Part shown: in pieces, positions 17,205 through 26,589 of the stretch
Numbering within the stretch: the first letter of the stretch is position 1
How the letters are laid out: the number at the start of each line of letters is the position of its first letter
DNA from: Planctomycetaceae bacterium
GTDB lineage: Bacteria; Planctomycetota; Planctomycetia; Planctomycetales; Planctomycetaceae
DNA: 64,000 nt
Assembly (NCBI GenBank): GCA_020638955.1
Contig: JACKHO010000002.1
Span: 186,001 to 250,000, forward strand
Reading direction: 5' to 3'
Position numbers and translations under genes: made by a program
The notes under the pieces: model-generated
What the model was told of the DNA's origin: nothing
Database searches by the model: none
Seen by the model: only the letters and a program-made list of their open reading frames with translations

Positions 17205-18310
17205 ACTGTTCGGCTCAGGATTTGCGTGGTGGGTCGCGGGGTGAGGGGAGATTTAGGTGTTGGTGGAGTTCTTCCAGGGTGGCCCAGCCGCTGAAGTAGT
17301 GGCAGAGCATTTCCCAAGTCCGTTTGCTGGGCTTGCTGCCGGTCCACAGGCTAATCAGCAGGGATGCGATGACGGCGGCGTACACCTGCAGCGTCACGCC
17401 CGATTCGCAGTGACTCAGCAGGTGTCGGCAACCCAGCACGCATTTCAGCCAGCGGAAGAACAGTTCGATTTGCCAGCGATAACGGTACGCAACCGCTGAG
17501 TTCGCTGGCAAACGCTCGCCGATCAAACCTGGTCTGCGGTGCCCGTTTCGACAATCCCATGTTCCTCCAGTAGCCTGTGCTTTCCGTGCCATCGCCGCAC
17601 CAACGCGAACGACACCCGCCTGAATCGCGTCAAGTGGCTGTTCTGCCGACTTCGGTGGTGTTCTCCTGCGGATGAGAAACCCCGTTCTGTGCATCAAATT
17701 CGCGAACATGGCGGTTGCGTAGCCCGATCGGCCATAGAACGCTGAACCAGTTCCGAATTGCGTTCTGCACGTTGCATGCTCACCGCCACTTCGAGCGGTG
17801 CTGCTCGAACCAAACGCCGCATTTGATGGCTCGATGTTCGGCATCTGCCAGAGTGCCCAGGCCATGCGGGCAACGCGAGCAGGCTGCTATCGATGCCGTT
17901 AGTCCGCCAGTGCGCCTGTTGGCGGAGGCATAGCTGAGGTGATGTCGGGCGCTGCCGTTGTGCAAACGGTTCAAGCACCGCCGGATCAACACGCGTGCCG
18001 CTCACTGAGCGATCCAGCGATGTCGGTTTGACGACAGCTGGACTTTTCGAGCGTGAACTCTGCAGCCGCAAACTGGTGACCGTCGGATTAAAGAAATAGA
18101 GCAGCAACAGTGCGATATACTGATCGCAGAACAACTGTCGATTTCCTGCCTTGTCACGCGCCGTCGCCTGTCCACGCAGCCCTGCCAACAGGTCGTCAAT
18201 CAGTTGGAAATACTTCAGCCCCTGCAATTTCGTGGTCTTCTCGACACCCTTCCGACTCTTCCGTCCCATCGCCTGCCTCCATGAGCTTGAAACCTCAGAA
18301 GCAGAAGGTA
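17205..18310 (-). mobile_element. Degenerate IS4-type insertion sequence
   Basis: The region holds a decayed transposase on the minus strand and little else. The limits are approximate. The left edge (about 17202-17222, ATACTGTTCGGCTCAGG) resembles the reverse complement of the right edge (about 18295-18312, ATACCTTCTGCTTCTGAGG), suggesting imperfect terminal inverted repeats. No convincing target duplication was found. The element appears to have truncated the neighbouring membrane-protein gene. Confidence 0.6.
17215..18269 (-). pseudogene. IS4-family transposase, multiple frameshifts
   Basis: The N-terminal part (from 18269) reads MGRKSRKGVEKTTKLQGLKY and LFCDQYIALLLLYFFNPTVTSLR. The coding path then jumps frames several times. 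A middle fragment (about 17780-17990) contains GTLADAEHRAIKCGVWFEQH. The C-terminal fragment (17865-17215) contains SGYATAMFANLMHRTGFLIR and YRYRWQIELFFRWLK, the Y-(2)-R-(3)-E-(6)-K motif of IS4 DDE transposases. Several deletions are needed to bring these parts together, so it cannot make an active enzyme. The decay looks old, since no frame is intact over more than about 190 codons. Confidence 0.8.
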
Positions 18311-18404
18311 TATCCCATCAATCACCTGCAAACGTGCCGAAAGTAACGACCATTCCTGCACTTGTGAGCAGGATTGTTGGTCCGCAGTTGTTGAAAGCCC
18401 CAGC

Positions 18405-19295
18405 TCACATAAAGACCTTCTGCAGGAAGTAGTACAGGCTGTTTTGCCAGTGTGTGGGATCGTGGCCGTTGCCGTCGACGTGCCAGATGTGGATTTCGTG
18501 TCCCTTGAGGAAGGCGTGCATGTTCTGGCTGACTCCCAGCAGGCCGTCTTTGTTGCCGCAGGAGAGCCACATCAATTTGAGTTGACGTTTCGCTGCGTCG
18601 GCGTCAGGTACAAGTTCTTCCGGCTGCTTGGTGTTGGGAGCGGACGAGAATCCGCCGACCCAGGCGAATGTGTCGAGATGCGTCAGGCCGAAATTGAGTG
18701 ACTGTCCGCCCCCCATCGACAATCCCGCCAGGGCCCGCTGTTCGCGGTTGGTGTCGACACTGTAACGAGCTTCAATGGCCGGGATGACATCATCGAGCAA
18801 ATCACGTTCGAAGACGGCAAACGCTGGAGCCGCCTCGAAAACATTCCCCTCGGCCCGGTCATTTTTCTGCGCGCGGCCATTCGGCATGACGATAATCATA
18901 GGCTTCGCTTTACCGTCAGCCATGAGATTATCGAGCAAATTGCCGGGCTGTGCAAAGCGCTGCCATTCCGTTTCATCACCGCCAATTCCATGCAGAAGAT
19001 ACAGCACCGGGTACTTCTTTTCACTGGAATATCCCGGCGGTGTGTAGACGTTCATTTTGCGAGTCGTCCCCACCGTCTTGGACTCGTATTCAATCATTTC
19101 CAGCTTGCCATGCGGAATGTCTTCGCGAACCGCACTGAATCCTGCGGCAGGATCAGGGAAGGCCGCTTTGTCGTCTTCGTTCAACTTCGGCGGTGCACCA
19201 AACCGCCGCCGCTGCGGCCGCTCGGGCTGTGCGTCATCTTGTGCAGTGACGGGCAGAGTGACCGCGAGAGTGAGAAAGAAAGCCAGCAATTTCAT
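18405..19295 (-). CDS. Secreted esterase (CE1/Fes-type alpha/beta hydrolase)
   Basis: The 296-residue protein begins with a signal peptide (MKLLAFFLTLAVTLPVTAQ). It shows YPVLYLLHGIGGDETEW (oxyanion region, about 96-111), a nucleophile elbow GLSMGG with Ser193, and a C-terminal HVDGNGHDPTHW carrying the catalytic His. This is the pattern of carbohydrate esterase family 1, such as feruloyl or acetyl-xylan esterases, and of the enterochelin-esterase-like group. It probably removes acyl groups from plant or algal polysaccharides outside the cytoplasm. It stands alone, with an IS remnant downstream and an 800-bp low-coding stretch upstream. Confidence 0.88.
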   Translation of the reverse strand: MKLLAFFLTLAVTLPVTAQDDAQPERPQRRRFGAPPKLNEDDKAAFPDPAAGFSAVREDIPHGKLEMIEYESKTVGTTRKMNVYTPPGYSSEKKYPVLYLLHGIGGDETEWQRFAQPGNLLDNLMADGKAKPMIIVMPNGRAQKNDRAEGNVFEAAPAFAVFERDLLDDVIPAIEARYSVDTNREQRALAGLSMGGGQSLNFGLTHLDTFAWVGGFSSAPNTKQPEELVPDADAAKRQLKLMWLSCGNKDGLLGVSQNMHAFLKGHEIHIWHVDGNGHDPTHWQNSLYYFLQKVFM

Positions 19296-20087
19296 CGAGA
19301 TTCACCGAAGTACGGTCCTTGGAACGGAACGCGCGCATGTTACGCCAACGGTGATCAAAGAGGAAATGAATGATACGCTGGGATTGCGAATTCGCAGCAC
19401 GGAACCATGAGCGCAGAATGACGCTCAGTTGAACCGGGGAGCGGAAATCTTCCGTTCGGGAAAGGAGCGCCTGGTGACTTCTGTCACGGACCAAACAGCC
19501 AACAACCGATGGGTATTCCGCTGAGTAGATCAATTGATTGACCTCGCACTGGCGACCAGATTCCATCTGGGCCACCCGCGAACGATTTCGGAGATTCAGC
19601 AGGTACGGTCCTGAAGGGCGTTACACAACGGTGAGCAAAAACGAAGATACCGATTGCGATCTAGCAGCTCGAGACGCAATCACCGATGAACGGGGAAATC
19701 TCGGGTTCTGAAAGAGTGCGTCTGGTGACTTCTGACTTCCACAGCCGATGCCGCGTTTCGCTCGCAGGCTTCTATACGAATACCCGACCACGGACGCCTT
19801 TGCATGAGTTGGGTGCATACACTTTCGGGCAATCCGGAAAATCGCTTGGAATTGAAGTGACCAATGCAGACGGACACAATCGATCAGTCACGATCATCGG
19901 GCGGCTTAACTGTATCCTGGCAGGTTGTTTTTTCAGTAGCCGAATTCAAGAGCAGTGTCGCCGACGGCGCGGAACAACTCTGCAGCAGCGATTCGGAATC
20001 ATTACGCACGAGTTAACAGCGGAATCCAATTAGATCGTTCAGGTGTGATTCGAATTAGGAAACCGTTCCGGAGGACCATATTAGGAG
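19296..20087. other. Low-coding stretch with a short diverged direct repeat
   Basis: No convincing gene. Two related stretches of about 45 bp occur at about 19436-19482 and 19687-19732; both contain a GGAAATCT-like segment and TGGTGACTTCTG. An open frame at 19686-20033 reads RLVTSDFHSRCRVSLAGFY but matches nothing I know and lacks a convincing start signal. The stretch may be relics of earlier genes between the IS remnant and the Mrr-like fragment. Confidence 0.45.
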
Positions 20088-20546
20088 TTGGAATGGCGTG
20101 ACGTAGAACGCATGCTCGCCGTCGCTTTCAAAGGGCTGGGGTTTCAAGTGGAGTTAACCCCACCGGCAAAAGATGGTGGACGAGATATTGAGCTCGAATA
20201 TCGGATGGTTTGTCGTTTTCCGATGAACTCCCGGTATTTCGTCGAAGTTAAACACTGGGCAACGCCAGTCCACAACGGCATCATTCGTGACTTTCTACAG
20301 GTGGTGATATCGAATCAAGCCGATAGTGGACTGCTCTTGGCTACGAGCGGGTACTGCTCCGAATACTTTACTGAATCATTGACGGAGATTGAACGTCGAA
20401 AGGTTCAGCTCGATGATTCACACAAAATGATTGCAATCTGTCGCGCTATAGCCGTAAAATTCCGCTGCAGACACCGTTCGCTTTCGGCGGCGACTGGCGA
20501 AATCGTGCTCTTCCCAAACGACTGTTCGAACGTAGTAGGCGAATGA
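20088..20546 (+). CDS. Mrr-like restriction endonuclease domain protein, possibly truncated
   Basis: The frame gives 152 residues from a TTG at 20088, immediately after an in-frame stop at 20082. It reads GLGFQVELTPPAKDGGRDIEL (the catalytic Asp of a PD-(D/E)xK fold near residue 32) followed by YFVEVKHW (the ExK pair). This is the Mrr_cat pattern of type IV restriction and related nucleases that cut modified DNA. The C-terminal tail is short, there is no partner DNA-binding domain, and the ribosome-binding site sits directly on the TTG. These suggest a 5'-truncated or decaying gene rather than a working enzyme. It lies in the same disturbed region as the IS remnant. Confidence 0.5.
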   Translation: MEWRDVERMLAVAFKGLGFQVELTPPAKDGGRDIELEYRMVCRFPMNSRYFVEVKHWATPVHNGIIRDFLQVVISNQADSGLLLATSGYCSEYFTESLTEIERRKVQLDDSHKMIAICRAIAVKFRCRHRSLSAATGEIVLFPNDCSNVVGE

Positions 20547-20892
20547 GTGCAGCGTGGGCATACGTTTTGTGTCGCCATTTGGCGTTGCGACCGCGTGCAA
20601 GGGCAAGCATGCGACCATTTCAATGGGGGTCGCGTGACTGTCACGAGCGACTCGCATCGGCCAACGTCGGTGTTTTGACGTCTGCGTCCGACCAGCGTGA
20701 GCATGCCTTCCTGCGTCGACGTGCGGCATGGTACCGCAAATGCTGGGACGAGTCCCAGCCTACAAATCCTGGACCATTCGCATCAGTCTGCGTTTCTCAC
20801 TACGCTTGTGTTCGGTTTTCATGTTCAGCTATTTCGTAGCTGCGTGTTTTTACTTTGGACTGACGTCTCCTCCCTTCAATTGTTGTCGTGAA

Positions 20893-22080
20893 ATGAATCG
20901 TCGCACGTTTCTGACTGCTGCATCTGCGGTCCTGGCTGCTTCCAACTTGAGTTTTGCCGACGAGAAAAAGCGGCGGGTGGCCGTGATTGGGCATACGGGT
21001 CGTGGAAACTATGGGCACGGGCTCGATGTGGTCTGGAGCAAAATCCCGGAGTGCGAACTGGTCGCCGTCGCTGATGGTAGCGCCATTGGTCTTCCGGTCG
21101 AACTCGCGAAGCTTGGCATCACGAATGGCTATGGCGATTATCGCAAAATGCTGGAGGAAGTACGGCCTGAGTTTGTCACCGTGGCGCCGCGGCATTTGGA
21201 CCAGCACTTTGACATGGCCCTGGCTGCCATCAAGACTGGTGTGAAAGGCTTGTACGTCGAGAAGCCCTTCTGTCGGTCACCCAAGGAAGCTGACGACCTC
21301 ATTGCAGCCTGTGAGAAACATGGGGCACGTATCGCGGTGGCGCATCGAAACCGATATCACCCCGCGCTGAAGCATGTCTCTGCCCTGATTGACTCAGGTG
21401 AACTTGGCCAAGTTCTCGAATTTCGCGGTCGGGGATTGGGTGATCAGCGTGGTGGCGGTGAAGACCTGTGGGTGCTGGGCTGCCACATCATGAATTTGAT
21501 TCATCACTTTGGTGGCAAGCCTATCAACTGCTCTGGCGAAATGTGGCAAGACGGTCGCCCCATGACCCGTGACGATATTAAGCCGGGTGCAGAAGGCCTG
21601 GGACCTCTCGCTGCAAATGAAGTACACGCCCGGTACGAACTGGAGAACGGCGTGGTCGCCTATTACGACTCGAAAGCGAATGACGGCACTGCCAAGCGGG
21701 GCTACTGCCTGCAAATTGTCGGGAGCAAAGGCTCCGTGTTTATTCATATCGACCGCGATCCTGTGGCCCATTTTGTGCCGGGGAATCCTTTCGATGTTCC
21801 TACCAGTCCGGTCCGTTGGATTCCCATTACCACCGCCGGGGTCGACAAACCCGAAGATGATCCCATCGCCACAGAAAGTGTGAAGAACCACGTGCTCGGC
21901 GTGCGGGACCTCATTGCCGCGTGTGATGAAAACCGGAACCCCTTGTGCAGTGTTTACGACGGAGCAGTGACGGTGGAGATGATTTGCGCCGTGTTCGCGT
22001 CGCATCGTGAACAGGGGCGGGCCGTTTCGTTTCCACTTGAAAATCGTGGCCACGCCCTCGCGGACTGGGCCAAGTCCTAG
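20893..22080 (+). CDS. Tat-exported Gfo/Idh/MocA family oxidoreductase
   Basis: The protein has 395 residues from the ATG at 20893; a longer open frame from 20728 adds a hydrophobic stretch without homology signs. The N-terminus MNRRTFLTAASAVLAASNLSFA is a twin-arginine signal. A Rossmann start (RRVAVIGHTGRGNYG) is followed by EKPFCRSPKEAD (the conserved EKP segment binding nicotinamide) and HRNRYHPALK. The C-terminal dimer domain includes GCHIMNLIHHFGG. Such enzymes oxidise or reduce sugars and polyols with NAD(P), and exported versions keep the cofactor tightly bound. It begins a three-gene operon with a Na+ symporter (14 bp away) and a TIM-barrel isomerase, which suggests sugar or inositol-type catabolism. 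Confidence 0.87.
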   Translation: MNRRTFLTAASAVLAASNLSFADEKKRRVAVIGHTGRGNYGHGLDVVWSKIPECELVAVADGSAIGLPVELAKLGITNGYGDYRKMLEEVRPEFVTVAPRHLDQHFDMALAAIKTGVKGLYVEKPFCRSPKEADDLIAACEKHGARIAVAHRNRYHPALKHVSALIDSGELGQVLEFRGRGLGDQRGGGEDLWVLGCHIMNLIHHFGGKPINCSGEMWQDGRPMTRDDIKPGAEGLGPLAANEVHARYELENGVVAYYDSKANDGTAKRGYCLQIVGSKGSVFIHIDRDPVAHFVPGNPFDVPTSPVRWIPITTAGVDKPEDDPIATESVKNHVLGVRDLIAACDENRNPLCSVYDGAVTVEMICAVFASHREQGRAVSFPLENRGHALADWAKS

Positions 22081-22094
22081 AAGATTTCAACCAA

Positions 22095-23726
22095 ATGAAT
22101 TCAGAATTGAGAACATTCGACCTCGCCGTGCTGTTGGCGTATATGCTCGGCGTGTTCGGCCTCGGATGCTGGTTTTCGAAGAAGAGCAGCAACACGCAGG
22201 AGTTCATGGCCGCCGGACGCTCGTTGCCCGGTTGGGCGGTGGGGCTGTCGATATTTGGTACGTACGTGAGCAGCATTGGCTTCCTCGGAAATGCGGGCAA
22301 GGCCTTCGGCGGCAACTGGAACTCCTGGGTGTTCGGATTGTCGCTGCCAATTGCTGCCGTCTTCGCAGTGAAGTATTTCATCCCGCTGTACCGCAGCACC
22401 GATTCCGTCTCCGCCTATTCGCATTTGGAAACTCGCTTCGGTCCCTGGGCCCGCGTGTATGCGCTGATTTGTTATCTCCTCACACAACTCGCCCGCGTCG
22501 GTACGATTTTGTATCTCGTCGCGCTGGCGTTGGCGCCGCTTACGGGATGGGACATTCGTGTGATTATTCTGGTGACAGGTGTGCTGGTCACGGTGTACAC
22601 GTTGCTGGGTGGCATTGAAGCGGTCATTTGGACCGACGTCGCCCAAAGCGTGGTCCTCATTCTGGGGACCGTTCTGTGCGTCGTACTGCTCATCTGGGAA
22701 ATGCCAGGCGGCGCGCGGGAACTTATCAACGTGGCCAACACGAACGACAAGTTCAGCCTCGGCAGTTTCGATGCCAGTCTCGGATCGCTGGTGCAGAAGG
22801 CCCCGTCATTCTGGATGGTGCTGGTGTACGGTATTTTCATCAACATTCAGAACTTCGGTATCGATCAAAGTTTTGTGCAGCGGTACATCACGGCGAAGAC
22901 TGATGCCGACGCATCCCGTAGCGTCATACTGGCCTCGGTCATGTTTCCGGTCATTTCCATCTTGTTCTTCTTCATTGGAACAGGTCTGTTCAGTCTCTAT
23001 CACACCGACACTGCACTCCTCGATGAAGTGAAGACACAGGTCGCCACGGAAAAACTCATTCAGGACAAAGTCGAGCCAACCGACGAAGCGGTCGCCGAGA
23101 AGGCCGCGACACTGAAAGATACCGACATTCAGGATAAGGTGTTGCCGCATTTCATTGTGCGAAAACTCCCGAGCGGGCTCGCAGGACTCTTGATTGCCGC
23201 AATTTTCGCTGCCGCCATGAGCAGTATGGATACCAGTCTGAACAGCGGGGCGACGTTGGTGCTCACTGATGTTTACCAGCGTTTGATTCGACCCGACGCC
23301 GGGGAAAAAGAATCGATGCGTGTGCTTTACGGATCAACCTTGTTCTTTGGAATTGCCGGAACAGTGACAGCCCTGGCCATGATTCGTGTGAAGAGTGCCC
23401 TCGACATGTGGTGGAACCTACAGGGAATGTTCACTGGCGGAATGCTGGGACTCTTCCTGCTTGGCATGATTTCACGAAAGGCCAAGAACTCGCATGCGGT
23501 GACGAGCGTTATCGCGGGCGTTCTACTGATTCTCTGGATGTCGCTGACAACGACCGACCTCTGGCCTGAAGCTTGGAAAGGATGGGCGAACCCGCTTCAT
23601 CCCTTCATGACCATTGTGTTCGGTACAAGTTCGATTGTGCTCATTGGCGTACTGCTGACGAGTCTGTTTTCGCCGGGACAGCCTCCTCAATCGAGTCCTG
23701 CCGTGCCGGATCAATCTGAGAACTAG
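22095..23726 (+). CDS. Sodium/solute symporter (SSS family)
   Basis: This 543-residue protein has the hydrophobic pattern of about 13 transmembrane helices. Early segments (AVLLAYMLGVFGLGCWFSKK, FMAAGRSLPGW, GTYVSSIGFLGNAGKAF) match the SSS family, which imports sugars, polyols, amino acids or carboxylates with sodium. A hydrophilic insertion of about 50 residues (about 305-355: LLDEVKTQVATEKLIQDKVE, then PTDEAVAEKAA) interrupts the usual helix order. Another family mark is the segment AAAMSSMDTSLNSGATLVLTD. It is the middle gene of a co-directional operon with the oxidoreductase and the isomerase, so a sugar or polyol is the likely cargo. Confidence 0.9.
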   Translation: MNSELRTFDLAVLLAYMLGVFGLGCWFSKKSSNTQEFMAAGRSLPGWAVGLSIFGTYVSSIGFLGNAGKAFGGNWNSWVFGLSLPIAAVFAVKYFIPLYRSTDSVSAYSHLETRFGPWARVYALICYLLTQLARVGTILYLVALALAPLTGWDIRVIILVTGVLVTVYTLLGGIEAVIWTDVAQSVVLILGTVLCVVLLIWEMPGGARELINVANTNDKFSLGSFDASLGSLVQKAPSFWMVLVYGIFINIQNFGIDQSFVQRYITAKTDADASRSVILASVMFPVISILFFFIGTGLFSLYHTDTALLDEVKTQVATEKLIQDKVEPTDEAVAEKAATLKDTDIQDKVLPHFIVRKLPSGLAGLLIAAIFAAAMSSMDTSLNSGATLVLTDVYQRLIRPDAGEKESMRVLYGSTLFFGIAGTVTALAMIRVKSALDMWWNLQGMFTGGMLGLFLLGMISRKAKNSHAVTSVIAGVLLILWMSLTTTDLWPEAWKGWANPLHPFMTIVFGTSSIVLIGVLLTSLFSPGQPPQSSPAVPDQSEN

Positions 23727-23761
23727 CAACAGACAGTCACTCAATTCTGACAAGTAAAACC

Positions 23762-24679
23762 ATGATTCTGTCCATTTCCTGCCGCATTGCGGAAAGCTTC
23801 CTTTCGAAGGAAGTCGCGAGTTTGACCTTCGAAGAGTTTGCTGATGTTGCTGTCGCCGCCGGATACGACGCCGTTTGTATGCGGGCGTCACAAATTGGCA
23901 TTCAGTCGAGTCCTGAACAGGTGCAGCGGGCACGTCAAATTCTCGATGAACGCAAGTTGAAGGTCACCATGATTTCGGGTGATTTTGACATTGTCTACAA
24001 CAACGAACGCGGCCCGAACTGTTTATACAACGTTGGGCCTTACCTCGATTTGGCCGAGGCGCTCGGCGCGAAATTGATTCGGGTTTGCATCAAGAAACCG
24101 GAAGACCTCGTACAGGCGAGGCACGCCGCCGAACAGGCGGCCGCGCGGGGATTACATTTGGTGCATCAATGTCATGTGCAGAGCCTGTTTGAAACGGTTC
24201 CCGAAATCATTTCCTGCCTGCAGCAAATCGACCATCCTAACTTCGGGCTCATTTTCGAAGCAGCCAACCTTGAACAGTGCGGACAGGATTACGGCCCCGC
24301 GACCATTGCCAAACTCGCCCCCTGGATTCGAAATGTGTACTTCCAGAATCAGAAAATGCACGCAGATGGTAAGGTCCAGTTAGCGACATGGTGCCAGGGC
24401 CCTGTAAATATTGACCTCATCGAAATCCATGAACCGGGCGGTATCGACTTTGATTCGGTTTTCGAAGGGCTCAAGGGTATTAGCTATGATGGTCCCATCA
24501 CGGTGCATCAGTCGGGACCAGAGGATGGCGAACTGACCGCAGCAGAGGCAGCGAAACTGACGGCAGAGTTTTTGAAGCAACGGGCTGGGCAGTGGCCTTA
24601 TCACTCTTTGTCCAAAGCCTGCAGCAAACCTATTGAGCGGAACCCTCAAGCGGACGTTCAACGACCTGATGCGGTCTGA
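23762..24679 (+). CDS. Sugar phosphate isomerase/epimerase (TIM barrel)
   Basis: The 305-residue protein has the xylose-isomerase-like barrel: VAVAAGYDAVCMRASQIG, KVTMISGDFDIVYNNERGPN, EALGAKLIRVCIKKPED, LHLVHQCHVQSLFETVPEI, NFGLIFEAANLEQCGQDYG, VYFQNQKMHADG and DLIEIHEPGGIDFDSVFEGL. Metal ligands (Glu, Asp, His) lie at the strand ends. It is third in the operon after the Na+ symporter (35 bp gap), so it likely acts on an intermediate of the imported sugar or polyol. Its 3' end overlaps the end of ftsI by 50 bp, tail to tail on the opposite strand. Confidence 0.85.
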   Translation: MILSISCRIAESFLSKEVASLTFEEFADVAVAAGYDAVCMRASQIGIQSSPEQVQRARQILDERKLKVTMISGDFDIVYNNERGPNCLYNVGPYLDLAEALGAKLIRVCIKKPEDLVQARHAAEQAAARGLHLVHQCHVQSLFETVPEIISCLQQIDHPNFGLIFEAANLEQCGQDYGPATIAKLAPWIRNVYFQNQKMHADGKVQLATWCQGPVNIDLIEIHEPGGIDFDSVFEGLKGISYDGPITVHQSGPEDGELTAAEAAKLTAEFLKQRAGQWPYHSLSKACSKPIERNPQADVQRPDAV

Positions 24680-26345
24680 GATACTGTAGCGACTCTTTGA
24701 GCACATTGGCTGCGATGGGGGCGGCGACTGTGCCGCCAGCGTTTCCACCTTGTGGTTCGTCGACGGTAATCAGCACGAGGACCTGGGGATCATTTGCTGG
24801 TGCCCCGCAAATGAATGAGCAGACGTGTTTCGAATGTGAATACTCCCGGGCGGCAGCATCATACTTCTGGGCCGTGCCCGTCTTGCCGAACACTTCAATT
24901 CCTTCGATTTTCGCTTTCGTGCCCGTTCCTCGTGCGACAACATCGTGCAGTGGGCCCTGCACAATCCAGCGGGCGTTCTGGGGCGAGACAACCTGCGACA
25001 CCACCACGTGCTGCGGCTGCGGTGTGCCAGCACTTTTGAGCAAATGCGGTGTAATGCGGCGACCACCGTTTGCGAGTACGGCATGGGCTGTAATCATTTG
25101 CAGCGGCGTGGCGGCGAGTTCCTGGCCCATGGGAATCGATCCCGTCGAATATTGATTCCATGAGGCATACGGACGCAGCAAGCCAGTCAACTCGCCGGGC
25201 AACTCCACGCCGGTCGGTTGACCGAATCCGTAGTCGAGCGCGAGTCGATACAGCTCTTCATTCCCGAGGCTTTCGCCAATTTTGGCCATCCCAATGTTGC
25301 TCGATTTGACGAGGACATCAGAGACACTGAGGAATCCGTAAGGGTGGTGGTCGTGCAACACCCGCGGTCCCATGCGGTATGCTCCGTGTTCACAGTCGAG
25401 ATTGTCGTACGGCTGAATGGTTTTGAGGTCGAGTGCCCGGGCGACGACCAGTGGCTTGAAGGTAGAACCCGGTTCGTACACGGCGGAAATGCACAAGTTC
25501 TTCCATGCCAGTTCAGATGCATCTTGCGGGCGGTTGGGATCGAGTGTCGGCCGGCTTCCCATCGCGAGAATTTCGCCGCGTTGAGGATCGAGCACAATTC
25601 CACACACACCGCACGGGGAATACTGCTTCACCAGTTCATCGAGTTGCTGCTCGAGTCGCAGTTGAATGACGGCGTCGAGTGTGAGGGTGATTTCCGCACC
25701 GTCAACTGGCGGCTGGGTGACTTCTTCGAGCACGTCGAGTACGTGGCCTCGGGCGTCTCGCACAAAACGGCGCTTGCCGTCATGACCTTGGAGCTGTTCG
25801 TTGAACGTCTGCTCAATTCCGCCGCGACCCTGGCCATCGATATCGCGGAGACCAATGACGTGTGCCGCCAGACTTCCCTGCGGATAGTGTCGGCGGTATT
25901 CAACTTTCATCCCGCAGACATGCGCAGGAAGTTGAAGTGCCTCGATGGCCTGTTGCTCTTCTTCAGTGAGGCGTCGTTTGACCCACAGAAAACGACGTGA
26001 CGAGGCCTCCTGAATTTGCCATGAGAGTTTCTCGGCAGAGAGCCCCAGCACGGGGGCAACCTGTGCGGCGAAGTCGTGGGGATTGTCGAGTGCAGCAGGA
26101 TCGACATAGAAACTCGGGACCGTAATGGTCGTCGCCAGTAACCGACCGCGACGATCCAGGATATCACCCGGTCGTGCGAGAATGGTTTCGGAACTGACCT
26201 GTTGCCGCGTGGCAATCGACGTGAAGTCTTCCTGCCGCCACCACTGGATGTGCAGCAGACGTGCAATGAGAACTCCCCAAATCAGCAGGATGAAAAATCC
26301 CACGACGCGGACCCGACCACGCGACTCGTTGTGCGATGTACTCAT
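24630..26345 (-). CDS. ftsI: Penicillin-binding protein / peptidoglycan D,D-transpeptidase FtsI
   Basis: The 571-residue class B PBP has an N-terminal membrane anchor (about residues 12-34), the dimerisation module starting RPGDILDRRGRLLA (about 58-71), and a transpeptidase domain. The catalytic motifs are present: STFK with Ser294, SSN at 348-350, and KTGT starting at Lys487. No PASTA domain is seen. It cross-links septal peptidoglycan. It follows the ftsL-like gene with a 4-base ATGA overlap and closes a small dcw-type cluster (rsmH, LysM gene, ftsL-like, ftsI). Planctomycetes generally lack ftsZ but keep peptidoglycan and divisome remnants, which makes this arrangement worth noting. The stop lies 50 bp inside the convergent isomerase gene. 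Confidence 0.93.
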   Translation of the reverse strand: MSTSHNESRGRVRVVGFFILLIWGVLIARLLHIQWWRQEDFTSIATRQQVSSETILARPGDILDRRGRLLATTITVPSFYVDPAALDNPHDFAAQVAPVLGLSAEKLSWQIQEASSRRFLWVKRRLTEEEQQAIEALQLPAHVCGMKVEYRRHYPQGSLAAHVIGLRDIDGQGRGGIEQTFNEQLQGHDGKRRFVRDARGHVLDVLEEVTQPPVDGAEITLTLDAVIQLRLEQQLDELVKQYSPCGVCGIVLDPQRGEILAMGSRPTLDPNRPQDASELAWKNLCISAVYEPGSTFKPLVVARALDLKTIQPYDNLDCEHGAYRMGPRVLHDHHPYGFLSVSDVLVKSSNIGMAKIGESLGNEELYRLALDYGFGQPTGVELPGELTGLLRPYASWNQYSTGSIPMGQELAATPLQMITAHAVLANGGRRITPHLLKSAGTPQPQHVVVSQVVSPQNARWIVQGPLHDVVARGTGTKAKIEGIEVFGKTGTAQKYDAAAREYSHSKHVCSFICGAPANDPQVLVLITVDEPQGGNAGGTVAAPIAANVLKESLQYLRPHQVVERPLEGSAQ

Positions 26346-26572
26346 TTGGTCACCGCACCTCGATTCGCCTGCTGAAGCTGGTGCAGTCGCTGAGGCGATT
26401 CCAGTCGCTGCACCTCCAGCCGGAGGCGCGCCTCATCTTCTCGCAGGTGTTCCAGTTCGTACTGTTCCTGGCTGATGTCCCGCTTAAGTGCCAGGTTTCG
26501 TTTTTGAATAGCCACACTGGTCAGCGCGACGGCTGTCACCAGAACCAGGGCTGCGAGAAAACGAAACAACAT
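26342..26572 (-). CDS. FtsL-like small membrane coiled-coil protein
   Basis: About 76 residues from the ATG at 26572 (MLFRFLAALVLVTAVALTSV); an in-frame start at 26590 would add six residues. A single N-terminal transmembrane helix (about residues 4-20) is followed by a predicted coiled coil (QEQYELEHLREDEARLRLEV) rich in Leu, Glu and Arg. Size, topology and position directly ahead of ftsI, with a 4-base overlap, match FtsL/divisome scaffold proteins. FtsL diverges too fast for sequence alone to be decisive, so the call rests partly on context. It would pair with FtsB/FtsQ-type partners, none of which is seen here. Confidence 0.65.
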   Translation of the reverse strand: MLFRFLAALVLVTAVALTSVAIQKRNLALKRDISQEQYELEHLREDEARLRLEVQRLESPQRLHQLQQANRGAVTK

Positions 26573-26589
26573 GGGGACACCAATAAACA

